DNA of 27,872 nt, taken from positions 1-27,872 of the IMG/VR virus record IMGVR_UViG_3300025079_000020; one strand, given 5' to 3'. Source of the stretch: a virus. This document shows, piece by piece, positions 14,652-23,584 of the stretch. Position 1 is the first letter of the stretch. Every line of letters begins with the position of its first letter. The notes beneath the pieces are model-generated. The model saw only the letters and a list, made by a program, of their open reading frames with translations, made no database searches and was not told the DNA's origin. Position numbers and translations under genes: made by a program.

Positions 14652-14917
14652 TGTCTTTCCTTTACCCAGAACTACCTAAGTATCAATCAACAGAAGATTT
14701 AACTGAAGTATACAATACTCTTATATCTTATGCTGGTGAACTAAAGTTTCTTTTAGAATCAAGGGATGTAGAGGTAGACTCTACGCCAGCTACTAAGATA
14801 TTTAGTGTGACTACGGTAACAGAAATAGGTAGACCTGCAAGTGGAGATATTGCTTTCTGTGTAAGCGCAAGTAAGTTTAGAGGTTATGTAGGTAATAGTT
14901 GGGTGGACTTTAACTAA
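14651..14917 (+). CDS. Short fiber-tip-like protein
   Basis: This 88-aa protein starts on the last base of the nozzle stop codon and ends on the first base of the next start. Residues 1-45 are helical (YPELPKYQSTEDLTEVYNTL). Residues 60-88 carry GRPASGDIAFCVSASKFRGY and GNSWVDFN, the motif seen in phage fiber termini (usually GDI-Y---NKF-GY-GSSWVDL). It is therefore a stand-alone version of a fiber end placed at the nozzle. It could cap the nozzle or be a small tail-tip protein. Function is inferred. Confidence 0.6.
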   Translation: MSFLYPELPKYQSTEDLTEVYNTLISYAGELKFLLESRDVEVDSTPATKIFSVTTVTEIGRPASGDIAFCVSASKFRGYVGNSWVDFN

Positions 14918-15132
14918 TGCACGATTATAAAAAAGTTTTAGAGATAATAAATCAGAATACATTTATTGAGAATGTAAATAAAGGTATAGTACAACCGCCT
15001 GATTTTTTTGGAGCAACCAAGGCTGAAGGTATGGCATATTCAAAAGGTTCGCTGTATAATAAAGAAAATACATTACATGCAGATATGACTAAGATACAGT
15101 CTAACTACATGGATATTAGGAGATGCTTATAA
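14917..15132 (+). CDS. 71-aa protein of unknown function
   Basis: The protein is hydrophilic. It begins MHDYKKVLEIINQNTFIENV, then GIVQPPDFFGATKAEGMAYS, and ends MDIRRCL. Its start overlaps the preceding stop by one base (TAATG), and its end overlaps the ribosome site of the lysozyme gene. There is no signal, membrane or catalytic motif, and no family is recognised. Tight coupling in the tail block supports translation as part of the tail/ejection set. Confidence 0.55.
   Translation: MHDYKKVLEIINQNTFIENVNKGIVQPPDFFGATKAEGMAYSKGSLYNKENTLHADMTKIQSNYMDIRRCL
15118..15122 (+). promoter_or_regulatory. Ribosome binding site deciding the start at 15132
   Basis: AGGAG lies 9 nt before ATG 15132, but directly against the alternative ATG at 15123, which is too close to be used. 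It lies inside the preceding gene. Confidence 0.6.
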
Positions 15133-16445
15133 TGATTGACGGTTTAGATAAGCTGGCAGAAATAGAAGTTTTACGTGAGGCTGCTCAACGTCCTCCTGCT
15201 GAAGTACAACGAATGCAGACGCCTTCTCCTCAAGCTGGTTTACAAAGTTTAGGTCAACAAGAAGTAGATATGGGTACAGGTATGCCAGTAGGCTTTAGTC
15301 CTGCTGATGCTGTTGGTCAAGTAACTAATATAGCTGGTCAGTATGCTATGGCTAACCCACAGAAGACAGGACCATTTGCTGCAGCACTGGCTGCTTTTGG
15401 TGCGGGTAGTGAAGCAGCTAACATGATAGACAAACGTGTAGAAGCAGAATCTGAAAAGGAAAATCTAGATGATGTTAAAAGTATGGCAGGATCACTTCGC
15501 GATAGAACTAGAACAGTTATGCCAGCAATGCCTATGCCAATGGATAGGCCGGTTCAAGCGCAAGAAGAAATCCAAGTCAGTGAAGTAGCTCCTCAAGAGG
15601 GATTAGCTAGTATGATGCCTATGCAAGAAGGCGGCAGGATAGAAAATGAAAACATAGAACCATTTGTAGACTTTTTAAAAGATGAAGAAGGTTTGTTACT
15701 AACAGCAAAAATTCCTACAAAAGGTGATAGATTAACCATAGGTCATGGTCACGCAAGTGCTAATGTAAAATCAGGACAGACAATAACAGAAGAAGAAGCA
15801 GATACTTTATTAAGAAAAGATATTAAAGACAGACTGCCTCAAATTAGAAGAAGGATTCCAAAATTCGATTCTTTTCCAGAAGATTTACAGGTATCTTTAT
15901 TAGGAGAATGGTTTAGAGGAAGTTTAGGTGGAAGCACTGACACTATAAGATTAATTAATCAAGGAAAATTTGATAAAGCCTCTAAAGAATTTTTAGATCA
16001 CGACGAATATAGAAAGGCAGTGGCAAGAGGTAGGCCAGGAATTAGACCTAGAATGGAAGCAGTCTCAGAAGAATTAAAAGATTACTCTGATGGAGATATT
16101 CTAGATACTATTAAATCTTATGGTGTTAAAGTTAAAGAATTTTTAGGATTCCAAGAAGGCGGGGATGTAGGAGAATACTTTGAGGGTCAAGTAGAAGGAA
16201 AGGGTGATGGTATGTCTGATGAAATACCTTTCCGAGTAGAAGGCGGTAATCCTGACTTTGCTCTTCTTAGTAAAGATGAATATGTTATACCTGCTGATGT
16301 AGTGTCTATGCTTGGTAATGGTTCTTCTGATGCTGGTGCAGATGAGTTAGATGATTTTCTAACAGATGTTCGCAAAGAAGCATTTGGAAGAGAAGAGCAA
16401 CAAAAAGAAATTGATGCAGAGAAAGGACTAAGTTCGATAGCTTAA
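15132..16445 (+). CDS. Virion-associated lysozyme (GH24-like domain)
   Basis: The ATG at 15132 is preferred over 15123 because of the AGGAG site; this gives 437 aa. Residues about 1-165 are low-complexity Ala/Gly/Gln/Met. Residues about 174-320 resemble T4-type lysozyme: FLKDEEGLLL with the likely catalytic Glu186, LTIGHGHA, then KSGQTITEEEADTLLRKDI, LLGEWFRGSLGG and RPGIRPRMEAVSEELKDY. The Asp that normally follows the Glu by nine residues is not in place; Asp199 is nearby. The C-terminal part has GKGDGMSDEIPFRVEGG and ALLSKDEYVIPADVVSMLG, a motif known in phage internal and tail proteins. It probably cuts peptidoglycan during DNA entry rather than at lysis. Confidence 0.72.
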   Translation: MIDGLDKLAEIEVLREAAQRPPAEVQRMQTPSPQAGLQSLGQQEVDMGTGMPVGFSPADAVGQVTNIAGQYAMANPQKTGPFAAALAAFGAGSEAANMIDKRVEAESEKENLDDVKSMAGSLRDRTRTVMPAMPMPMDRPVQAQEEIQVSEVAPQEGLASMMPMQEGGRIENENIEPFVDFLKDEEGLLLTAKIPTKGDRLTIGHGHASANVKSGQTITEEEADTLLRKDIKDRLPQIRRRIPKFDSFPEDLQVSLLGEWFRGSLGGSTDTIRLINQGKFDKASKEFLDHDEYRKAVARGRPGIRPRMEAVSEELKDYSDGDILDTIKSYGVKVKEFLGFQEGGDVGEYFEGQVEGKGDGMSDEIPFRVEGGNPDFALLSKDEYVIPADVVSMLGNGSSDAGADELDDFLTDVRKEAFGREEQQKEIDAEKGLSSIA

Positions 16446-16874
16446 ATGGAAGTTACAAAGATAAGGTCAAACTGTATAGAAGTTACATGGCCGCATGTAA
16501 AAGATTTACTAGCTAAACCATTAGAGAGAAGTCATGGAGAGTACAACTTAGAAGATATTTATAATTTATTAGTAACAGAAGTAATGGCGTTGTGGGTTGG
16601 TCTTAATGAAGAGAATGGAATTGTTGTCGCTGCAACAACCCAACTTGATAAATATCCTAATTATAATGTTCTTACTATCTGTTTAGTAGGTGCGAAGACA
16701 GGGACGATAAGCAAATGGTTAGACTATTGTGTGTCTGATAACTCTGACATTGTTAAATATGCAAAACAAAATAATGTAAAGCATATTAAAATAATTGCAA
16801 GAGATGGTTGGAAAAGAAAGTTAGAGAAATTTAATTATAAAAAATACGCCACCGTATTAACTAAGGAACTATAA
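16446..16874 (+). CDS. T7 gp13-like / GNAT-fold internal protein
   Basis: This 142-aa protein starts directly at the base after the lysozyme stop. The layout is EVTWPHVKDLLAKPL, LLVTEVMALWVGLNEENGIV VAATTQL, a beta strand VLTICLVGAK, then VKYAKQNNVKHIKIIARDGW, KRKLEKFNYKKYATVLTKEL. This is a small acetyltransferase-like fold as in T7 gp13 and in similarly placed proteins of T7-like phages. No acetyl-CoA-binding Q/R-x-x-G-x-G/A loop is visible, so catalysis is doubtful. Its place directly before the two large internal proteins matches T7 gene order. Function is inferred. Confidence 0.6.
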   Translation: MEVTKIRSNCIEVTWPHVKDLLAKPLERSHGEYNLEDIYNLLVTEVMALWVGLNEENGIVVAATTQLDKYPNYNVLTICLVGAKTGTISKWLDYCVSDNSDIVKYAKQNNVKHIKIIARDGWKRKLEKFNYKKYATVLTKEL

Positions 16875-16876
16875 CA

Positions 16877-19018
16877 ATGAGCATGAAAAATAAATTTAAC
16901 AAAGTCTTGTCTGACTTCTCTAATGAGGAGAAAGTATTCTTATACAACTTCTTGTATGAGGATTTATCTGGTAAAGGCGTATGTGGAGATACTGAACTTG
17001 CTCACGTTAATAAACATGAGATGGATGTTCTTCGTTCTATGGGTGGCGCAGGAACGATAAACGAAAATACTAAGTGTGTTCAGTTCTTTGGTTCACCTCC
17101 CCCACCTCCTCCTGTTCAAACAACATCAGTACAAACAAAAGAAATACCTGAAGAATTAAAACCTTATGTTAAAGAAGTTCTTTCTGAAGCACAAGACATT
17201 TATAAAACTCGTAAAGGAGAAGGTTATGTTCCTTTTACGGGTCAAGAGATAGCTGACTTTACTACAGAACAAGAAAGAGCATTTGATCTTACTTCTGATG
17301 TAGTAGGACAAACTCAAGCTTTTGCTACACCCGCTGCACAGTTTGCAGGACTAGCTGGTCTAGGAACTACTGATGCAGATATTTCAAGGTTTATGAATCC
17401 TTATGCTTCTCAAGTTATTGATATAGCAGAGCGTGAGCGTAGGAGAGCAGGAGACATAGAGGAACAAGAATTAGCTGCACAGTCAGTTAAGGCTGGTGCA
17501 TTTGGAGGTAGTAGGCAAGGTATTCTAGAAGCAGAACGCCGTCGTAATTTAGAGCAGGGTATTACCGATATAAGAACTGCAGGTTTAGGACAAGCATTTA
17601 AACAAGCAGTGGAACAAGCGCAAGCGCAACAAGAGAGTAGATTAGGTGCTGCTCGTAGTCTTACTCAACTTGCAGAAGTTGCACCTAGTGGGACTGCACA
17701 AGAGCTTGCACGTTTAGAAGCAGTTGGTGCAGCACGTAGAGGACAAAGCCAAGCTGAATTAGATATAACACAAAGAAAGTTTTTAGAAGAAAGAACTTTC
17801 CCAGAAGCTACACTTCAACAGTACTCTCAGTTTATTCAGCCTACTCAAGGTGCATTAGGTGCAGCCGGTACAACTACAAATAGAGGACCAGGACAAGCAC
17901 AACCAACTTATCTTCAACAAACTGCAGGACTTATAGGAGCATTAGGATCGGCTGCTGGTGCGATGGGACAGAGTGATCCTAGAGAAAAAACAGATGTTAA
18001 AAAAATAGGGATGGATGATGCTACTGGTTTAGCAATGTATTCGTTTAGATATAAAGATGACCCTAAAACTTATCCTAAAGTTGTTGGTCCTATGTCTAAT
18101 GAAGTTAAAGAAAAATATCCTGAACTTGTATCAGAGGTTGGTGGTACAGAAGTTGTTGACTTTGGTGGGTTAGCTTCCGTTGCTAATATGAATAAAGAAG
18201 AGAATGTAGCATCTCTTCGACAGGGTGGATTAGTTTCTCTTAAAGAAGGTGGTCCTCCTGAACTTACAGAACAAGAACAGGCTATAATTCTTGATCAAGA
18301 AGAAGATGATAATAAACAAGTAGCTACTACTGATGTAGTAGAGCAGGAAGGTCCAGGGTTTGTTGATACTGTAGGTTCAGGTCTTTCATCAATAGGAGAT
18401 TATCTTAAAGAACGTCCTAAAGAAAATCTTTTATCTGGTCCTACAAGATTACAAAGAATTAGTGATCTTCTTATAGGTTACTCACAAGCTGATCCTTCTA
18501 AACCTCTAGGCACACAGTTTGGTCAAGCTGCTGCATCTGTGTCTGCCAAGCAAGCTAAAGAAAGACAAAAAATAATAGATAACCTTTTAGCTAGACAAGC
18601 ATTAAAGGTAAAACGTAGTGTAGCTGCATCTAAAGCAGGTAAATTAACTCCTGGTATTTTAAAAGAACTTAGACAACATGCTGCAAATGAATTTGGTGGC
18701 ATGTATGATGAAAAAGGACAATTGGTTTCAGCAGATAATAAAAATCCACTAGATAGAAAGGTTGCTCAAACAATAAATGCATATACTTCTCGTTTACAAG
18801 GAGCATATACTGACCTACTAGTAAAAGGATATAGCGAGCAGAAAGCTTATAACGCTGCTGTAAATCTTAAACCAATTACAGCGGCACCTACACCTAAACC
18901 TAATTCTACTCCTGGTACTGGTACTGGTACTGGTGCTGGTACTGGTACTGGTGCTGGTGCAAGTGCTAATGGTAATCGACTACTTGTACCTAAAGATGTT
19001 CCTCCTTTAAAGACATAA
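16877..19018 (+). CDS. Large internal virion protein with S74-like chaperone module
   Basis: This 713-aa protein follows an AAGGAA site. Residues 1-70 form a separate N-terminal part, then PPPPPP at 74-79. Residues 85-330 are helical Ala/Gln/Glu-rich (LKPYVKEVLSEAQDIYKTR, NPYASQVIDIAERERRRAG, VKAGAFGGSRQGILEAERRR), as in widespread phage tail/injection proteins. Residues 366-435 (SDPREKTDVKKIGMDDATGL AMYSFRYK...VDFGGLASV) resemble the self-cleaving intramolecular chaperone of endosialidase-type (S74) proteins. These usually end a protein, but here 280 residues follow. The tail holds LRQGGLVSLKEGG, an acidic stretch, ALKVKRSVAASKAGK and a GTGTGTGAG repeat. It may be ejected with DNA. Confidence 0.68.
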   Translation: MSMKNKFNKVLSDFSNEEKVFLYNFLYEDLSGKGVCGDTELAHVNKHEMDVLRSMGGAGTINENTKCVQFFGSPPPPPPVQTTSVQTKEIPEELKPYVKEVLSEAQDIYKTRKGEGYVPFTGQEIADFTTEQERAFDLTSDVVGQTQAFATPAAQFAGLAGLGTTDADISRFMNPYASQVIDIAERERRRAGDIEEQELAAQSVKAGAFGGSRQGILEAERRRNLEQGITDIRTAGLGQAFKQAVEQAQAQQESRLGAARSLTQLAEVAPSGTAQELARLEAVGAARRGQSQAELDITQRKFLEERTFPEATLQQYSQFIQPTQGALGAAGTTTNRGPGQAQPTYLQQTAGLIGALGSAAGAMGQSDPREKTDVKKIGMDDATGLAMYSFRYKDDPKTYPKVVGPMSNEVKEKYPELVSEVGGTEVVDFGGLASVANMNKEENVASLRQGGLVSLKEGGPPELTEQEQAIILDQEEDDNKQVATTDVVEQEGPGFVDTVGSGLSSIGDYLKERPKENLLSGPTRLQRISDLLIGYSQADPSKPLGTQFGQAAASVSAKQAKERQKIIDNLLARQALKVKRSVAASKAGKLTPGILKELRQHAANEFGGMYDEKGQLVSADNKNPLDRKVAQTINAYTSRLQGAYTDLLVKGYSEQKAYNAAVNLKPITAAPTPKPNSTPGTGTGTGAGTGTGAGASANGNRLLVPKDVPPLKT
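18914..18960 (+). repeat. GGTACT/GGTGCT hexanucleotide repeat
   Basis: Eight 6-nt units encode GT or GA pairs near residues 680-695 of the 713-aa protein. Such a tract could vary by replication slippage, always in frame. Confidence 0.75.
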
Positions 19019-19029
19019 AATTGATAATT

Positions 19030-22000
19030 ATGCCACTAAATCCTCAAACACAAACATATGTAGATATAGTTAATGACTTAACTATAAAAGGTACTTCTGG
19101 TGAAGTAACACCAGAAAACTTAGGTCAGTATTTACGTTCTACTTATGATGTTTCAGAAGAAGAATATGTTCAAGCTACTAATGAAGCCAATGAAAATGTA
19201 GATAATTATATTGAATATAGAAAAGAGTTTGAAGATTCTCCTTTTTCTTTTTTAGGTATACCTTCATATCAAATACCTGCTCATGTAAGAGAACAAGAGT
19301 TATCTACATTTCAAGAAGTATTGGGGCTTCCTGGTAAAGCAGTGGCAGGTATACCTAAAGCTATATCAGAGTCTTTATTAGGAGAAGCAGTAGCTACTGG
19401 TGTAGGTAGTGTTCTTCCAGAAAATCTAGAGATTAATTTACAAGGAAGAGACACTATAAGTTTAAAGAATATTGCAAAAGATGTAGATGAATCTTTAGCT
19501 ACTGGAGAATATACTAAAGGACTTTACAAAGCTTTACAAGAGACATTTGATCCTGCCCAGACTGGTCTAGAAAAAGCTGGTTCAGAAATACTTACTATTG
19601 CTATTCCAGGCCGCTCACTATCAAAAAAAGTAGATGCTCTTAACCTTGCTCCATTTGTAGGTAAGAAAGCTGCTGATCGTATAAAAGCATCTGGTCAGTT
19701 TAGTGCGTTTGTTGCTTCAGATGTACTGTTGTCTAACAAAGACGAGGGATTAGTCAATACAATAGTTGAGGCTGCTCCTGATTCATTAGAATGGTTAGAA
19801 CCATTAGCTATTGATCCTGATGATTCCTTTGCTATTAAAGCAGGAAAGAAAACTTTAGAAGCTTTAGGTATTGGCGCTACTGCTGAAATTATTGGTGCTG
19901 CAGCTAGAGGATACAAATCATTAAAGAATAAAAAACAAGCTATAGATGAAGATGTAATAAAACCAGTTATAGATGAAGATGCTGGTAAAATTAAAGAAAC
20001 TAAGATAACACAAAGTCCTACTGGTAAGTATGAGCAGAAGGTTACAATAGAACAGCCTATAGATACGCTCATTGAACCTAAAGGTGAGGTTGCTAAAGAA
20101 GCAGGGTTTCTTGGTAAATGGCTTAATTCTCGTATGGGTATGGACAGAAAGACATACCAAGCTTTTGCCGATAAAGATTCTGGTTTACGTGCAAGCAAAA
20201 GCCAAGCAAAAGAACAAGCTAAAGAATTAGAAGGAGCAATAAAAGCAGACTTCGATAAATCAATTGATGAACTAGCTGATAAAGATATTTATAATATAAG
20301 AACTGCATTAGGAAAATCACCTGATCCTTCTGATATGCCCAGAAATATAAAAAAGATTTACGCTAAAAAACCTGCTAAGAGAACTGCGGCTGAGACAAAA
20401 AAGTTAGATGGCTATGGCAATGCTGCTTTCGCGGCAGCTAGAGAAGGGCAGAAAGAAGCCTTAGAACTTCTACCTAAAACTACACAACAAGCAATTAAAA
20501 ATACTAGAGTTATTATTGATGACTATACTAAAGAAATAGGTAAGTACACAGATGCTGCTAACATAGATGTAGTCTTAGATAAAAATTTAGGTCTTTATAC
20601 AAATACTACTTATGAAGTATTTACTAATCCTGCCTATAGGAAAAAAATAAAAGATACATTTAAGGGTAAGGTCAATGACGCAGAAGCATCTCAAGTATTA
20701 GATGGTATGCGTAAATATTTAAGTTCTCAATCTAAGACTACAGACGCAGCAAAAAAAGCTGTAGAGGTAGAGGATAATTTATATGACTTGGTACAAAAAT
20801 TAACGGACAATGATGAAGATTTTTTTAAACAACTGGTAGATGTAAATAAAAAATTAGACACGAAATATAGTAATCCAAATTTTGGAAAGATATTAAGTAA
20901 GCGTGTAGATATTCCTATACCAGTAAAAAACTTTCTCAAAGCAACTACTGATCCATTAACAGTTACTGAGCAAACAATTAAAAAGCAAGCTGATATTTTA
21001 ACAGAGTTTAAATTTGTTAATGATATTAAAGATATTGCTGATTCAACCTATGGTCAAAAATTATTTAGTTCTGCAAGAGATACTAAAGCAAGTTATGTAG
21101 ATAATTTAGGAAGTCTTGCTAGTAGTTATATAACTAAACTTGGTCCTAAAGCTAATCCATTAGCCGAGATATACACAACTAAATCGTATAAAAAAACTTT
21201 AGAAGCAGGTCTTAATCCAGAGGGTGCTACAAATAATATTTTTAAAGGGATTAAATTTTATAACTATCTTAATTCTGCTGGTGCTACTGTCTTATCTCAA
21301 CCAACGCATGTTATAAACTTCAAAGGTAATGTAATTTTTACTATTGCTAATGGTAACTTTATTAAAGCTTTTAAGTCTGTACCAGATTTATATAAATCAA
21401 CTCCTAAGATAAAAAGACTTTTAGGAGAATCAGAGACATCTATTAAAGCATCAAAAGAAGAATTAAAAAAATTACAAGAGTATGGCCTATTAGATAATAG
21501 TGTTACGGCAGAATTTCTAGAGCAGACATTTAAGAATGTTATAAAAGATTCTGATGATGGTGCTTTGTCTTTTATAAAAAAATATTTACTGAAGCCTATA
21601 GACAAAGTAGTAGAACCTTTTAAAAAGTTGTATAGAGGAGAAGATACTTATTTTAAGGTTCTTAATTATTATTCTGAATTAGATAAATATTCTAAAGCTT
21701 TTCCTAAAGCTTCTATAGATGAAGTAGAAAAACTTGCTAGAGATGTTGTCTTAGATACTTTACCTACATATTCTAGAATACCTAGACTTCTTAAAGTTGC
21801 TCAACAAGATGTTCCTCTCATAGGTGTTTTTCCTTCTTTCCTTGCCGAGTCTTTTCGTGTAGCTAAGAACGTACCAGTTATTGCGTTAAGAGATTTTACG
21901 ACAGGACTTAGAACAGGTAATATGGAGTTAGCAAAAATAGGAGGGAAGAGACTAGCTGCTTTTAGTGCAGTAGCTTATGCTGGCTATAGTGAACTTCTTG

Positions 22001-23118
22001 CTAATAAAGCTGAGAATTTAATATCTAATGATGATGAGAGTATTATAAATAAATTAAGTAACCCTTATGATATAAATTCTAGCAGAGAGTTTGTTTCACC
22101 TATGGAAGAAAATCCTCGTACAGGAAAGATAGAAACAAAATTCTTCAATACAGGTGCCGTCAATCCTCAAGAAGCTATAATTAAAGTTGGTCGCGCTACA
22201 GATAACTTAATTTTCTCAGGACAACTTACTCCAGATAGCATAGAACAGTTTGGTGACAATTTAGCTGAAGTGTTTGGCTCTTTTACTTCGTTGTCTTTAG
22301 GAACAGAAAAATTATTAAATGTTTTAACTGGCAAAGATTTTAAGACAGGAAGAGATATAACAAGTGAAGATAATACTCTTTCTGAAAATATTATAAATAT
22401 TGGTAAAGAACTTCTACCAGAAATGGGAACAGCAAAAGCAATCTATAAATATGTAGAAGCTATGGAAAGTGAAGAAAAATTAAGTGAGGGAGTGCCTAAA
22501 GATGGTAAATTTGAAGTAGGTAGAAGTTCTTCAGGATTTCCATTACGGCCTTCTGATAAGGCAGCTAGATTTTTAGGCCAAAGAAAAATTACTTTTAGTC
22601 TTGATAAATCTTTGCAATATAAAGTAGGTAAATTATCTCGTTCAATTAATAACTCTAATAAAGAAATTAATAGAGTACTCAATAAGGTTTATAATACTGG
22701 AGCATCTTTAACGTCAGAAGACAAGCAAGCTGTACTAGAAGAAATAGATAGGTCGTTACTAAATTCTTATAGCAACCAACAAAAACTTGCTTCTCTTTTG
22801 CATGATGTTAAGAAAGTAAAGTACACAAATAAAGAAGGGATAAGAGATAACATAACAGATAGAAAAATACGAGAGATGTTATCTGAAAAAGGAAAGTATC
22901 CTTTTAAGGAGGATATTAATTTAGCACTGATAAAAATTCCTGGTTCAAACTTTGTTGGTAGTTTCAAACCTCCTTCTTTAAGTCAAAAAGCTATGGCTAG
23001 ACTTAGCCAGCAATTAGGAAAGATTGCTCCTCAATTTTTAATAGACATACGAGGGAGACTAGACGGTGCCAAAGGTACTCCCCTGTTACAAATTCAAAGT
23101 CCTACAGGTAATATGTAA
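19030..23118 (+). CDS. Very large ejected-type internal virion protein
   Basis: The ATG at 19030 is preferred over the in-frame TTG at 19021; this gives 1362 aa, close to T7 gp16 in length. It is mostly helical and basic. About residues 745-765 hold the motif FYNYLNSAGATVLSQPTHVI NFKGNVIFTIANG, a core I remember in the huge proteins placed last in marine podovirus structural blocks. About residue 975 is a hydrophobic, membrane-like stretch (LAAFSAVAYAGYSELLANKA). No transglycosylase Glu motif is visible, and the muralytic role is supplied by the separate lysozyme. The N-terminus has LNPQTQTYVDIVNDLTIKG. It probably forms the core or the transenvelope channel. Family assignment is from architecture and position. 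Confidence 0.68.
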   Translation: MPLNPQTQTYVDIVNDLTIKGTSGEVTPENLGQYLRSTYDVSEEEYVQATNEANENVDNYIEYRKEFEDSPFSFLGIPSYQIPAHVREQELSTFQEVLGLPGKAVAGIPKAISESLLGEAVATGVGSVLPENLEINLQGRDTISLKNIAKDVDESLATGEYTKGLYKALQETFDPAQTGLEKAGSEILTIAIPGRSLSKKVDALNLAPFVGKKAADRIKASGQFSAFVASDVLLSNKDEGLVNTIVEAAPDSLEWLEPLAIDPDDSFAIKAGKKTLEALGIGATAEIIGAAARGYKSLKNKKQAIDEDVIKPVIDEDAGKIKETKITQSPTGKYEQKVTIEQPIDTLIEPKGEVAKEAGFLGKWLNSRMGMDRKTYQAFADKDSGLRASKSQAKEQAKELEGAIKADFDKSIDELADKDIYNIRTALGKSPDPSDMPRNIKKIYAKKPAKRTAAETKKLDGYGNAAFAAAREGQKEALELLPKTTQQAIKNTRVIIDDYTKEIGKYTDAANIDVVLDKNLGLYTNTTYEVFTNPAYRKKIKDTFKGKVNDAEASQVLDGMRKYLSSQSKTTDAAKKAVEVEDNLYDLVQKLTDNDEDFFKQLVDVNKKLDTKYSNPNFGKILSKRVDIPIPVKNFLKATTDPLTVTEQTIKKQADILTEFKFVNDIKDIADSTYGQKLFSSARDTKASYVDNLGSLASSYITKLGPKANPLAEIYTTKSYKKTLEAGLNPEGATNNIFKGIKFYNYLNSAGATVLSQPTHVINFKGNVIFTIANGNFIKAFKSVPDLYKSTPKIKRLLGESETSIKASKEELKKLQEYGLLDNSVTAEFLEQTFKNVIKDSDDGALSFIKKYLLKPIDKVVEPFKKLYRGEDTYFKVLNYYSELDKYSKAFPKASIDEVEKLARDVVLDTLPTYSRIPRLLKVAQQDVPLIGVFPSFLAESFRVAKNVPVIALRDFTTGLRTGNMELAKIGGKRLAAFSAVAYAGYSELLANKAENLISNDDESIINKLSNPYDINSSREFVSPMEENPRTGKIETKFFNTGAVNPQEAIIKVGRATDNLIFSGQLTPDSIEQFGDNLAEVFGSFTSLSLGTEKLLNVLTGKDFKTGRDITSEDNTLSENIINIGKELLPEMGTAKAIYKYVEAMESEEKLSEGVPKDGKFEVGRSSSGFPLRPSDKAARFLGQRKITFSLDKSLQYKVGKLSRSINNSNKEINRVLNKVYNTGASLTSEDKQAVLEEIDRSLLNSYSNQQKLASLLHDVKKVKYTNKEGIRDNITDRKIREMLSEKGKYPFKEDINLALIKIPGSNFVGSFKPPSLSQKAMARLSQQLGKIAPQFLIDIRGRLDGAKGTPLLQIQSPTGNM

Positions 23119-23474
23119 TGGAGATGGACACAGAATTTCTGTTCCAGATTGGAGCCGTCATAGCTTCTTTGTCTGGTGCGTGGGCATTAGTAAGATCACA
23201 GGTATCTACATTAAAAGCTAACCAAACTGAAATAAAAGCTTATGTAGATGAATTAAACAGAGAACTAGATACAGCAGAGAATACTGTGTCTGTTTTAAGA
23301 AGTCAGATTAAGGTTCTTACAGATATTCTAAGTCCTGGTAATCTTGAAGATCAGAATAAATGGAGAGGCGCAGTCTCTGAAAGATTAAAAAAAACAGAGT
23401 ATGAAATATTGGCATTACAAAAAATGCACAATGGACGACATCCCGCTGTTGAAGAGACTCAGATTAAAAAATAA
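23118..23474 (+). CDS. Membrane-anchored coiled-coil protein, last of plus-strand block
   Basis: This 118-aa protein starts on the last base of the preceding stop (TAATG). Residues about 8-25 (LFQIGAVIASLSGAWALV) form one membrane segment. Residues 27-75 are a heptad-rich coiled coil (LKANQTEIKAYVDELNREL; TAENTVSVLRSQIKVLTDIL). The rest is basic and hydrophilic. One membrane segment followed by a coiled coil is shared by i-spanins and by some phage minor structural proteins. A fuller holin/spanin set lies on the opposite strand, so its own role is unclear; it may be an accessory lysis or ejection-related protein. Confidence 0.6.
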   Translation: MEMDTEFLFQIGAVIASLSGAWALVRSQVSTLKANQTEIKAYVDELNRELDTAENTVSVLRSQIKVLTDILSPGNLEDQNKWRGAVSERLKKTEYEILALQKMHNGRHPAVEETQIKK

Positions 23475-23584
23475 GGCTTAAAATTAGCCGTACAGTGCAG
23501 GTAAGTAATATCCCTGCTGCCATGCCACCAGAATATAAGCTAACTTTATGTGTGTTTGATTATCAGGCGCACAAAGGATTTAGG
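23475..23584. other. Short intergenic gap between convergent gene blocks
   Basis: The two transcription units meet here. I find only weak hairpins (GCAGG/CCTGC with an 11-nt loop; TGTGTG/CGCACA) and no convincing T-tract terminator on either strand. On the minus strand 23484-23579 is open for 31 codons (ending ILVAWQQGYYLPALYG) but has no ATG or good start; it is not called as a gene. Confidence 0.4.

Noticed and set aside
19695-20198. 167-codon minus-strand frame inside the 1362-aa gene
   Set aside because: It is a composition-driven antisense frame, with no start context and no family features.
23475-23584. Bidirectional terminator between the convergent blocks
   Set aside because: Only 5-6 bp weak stems without T-runs were found.
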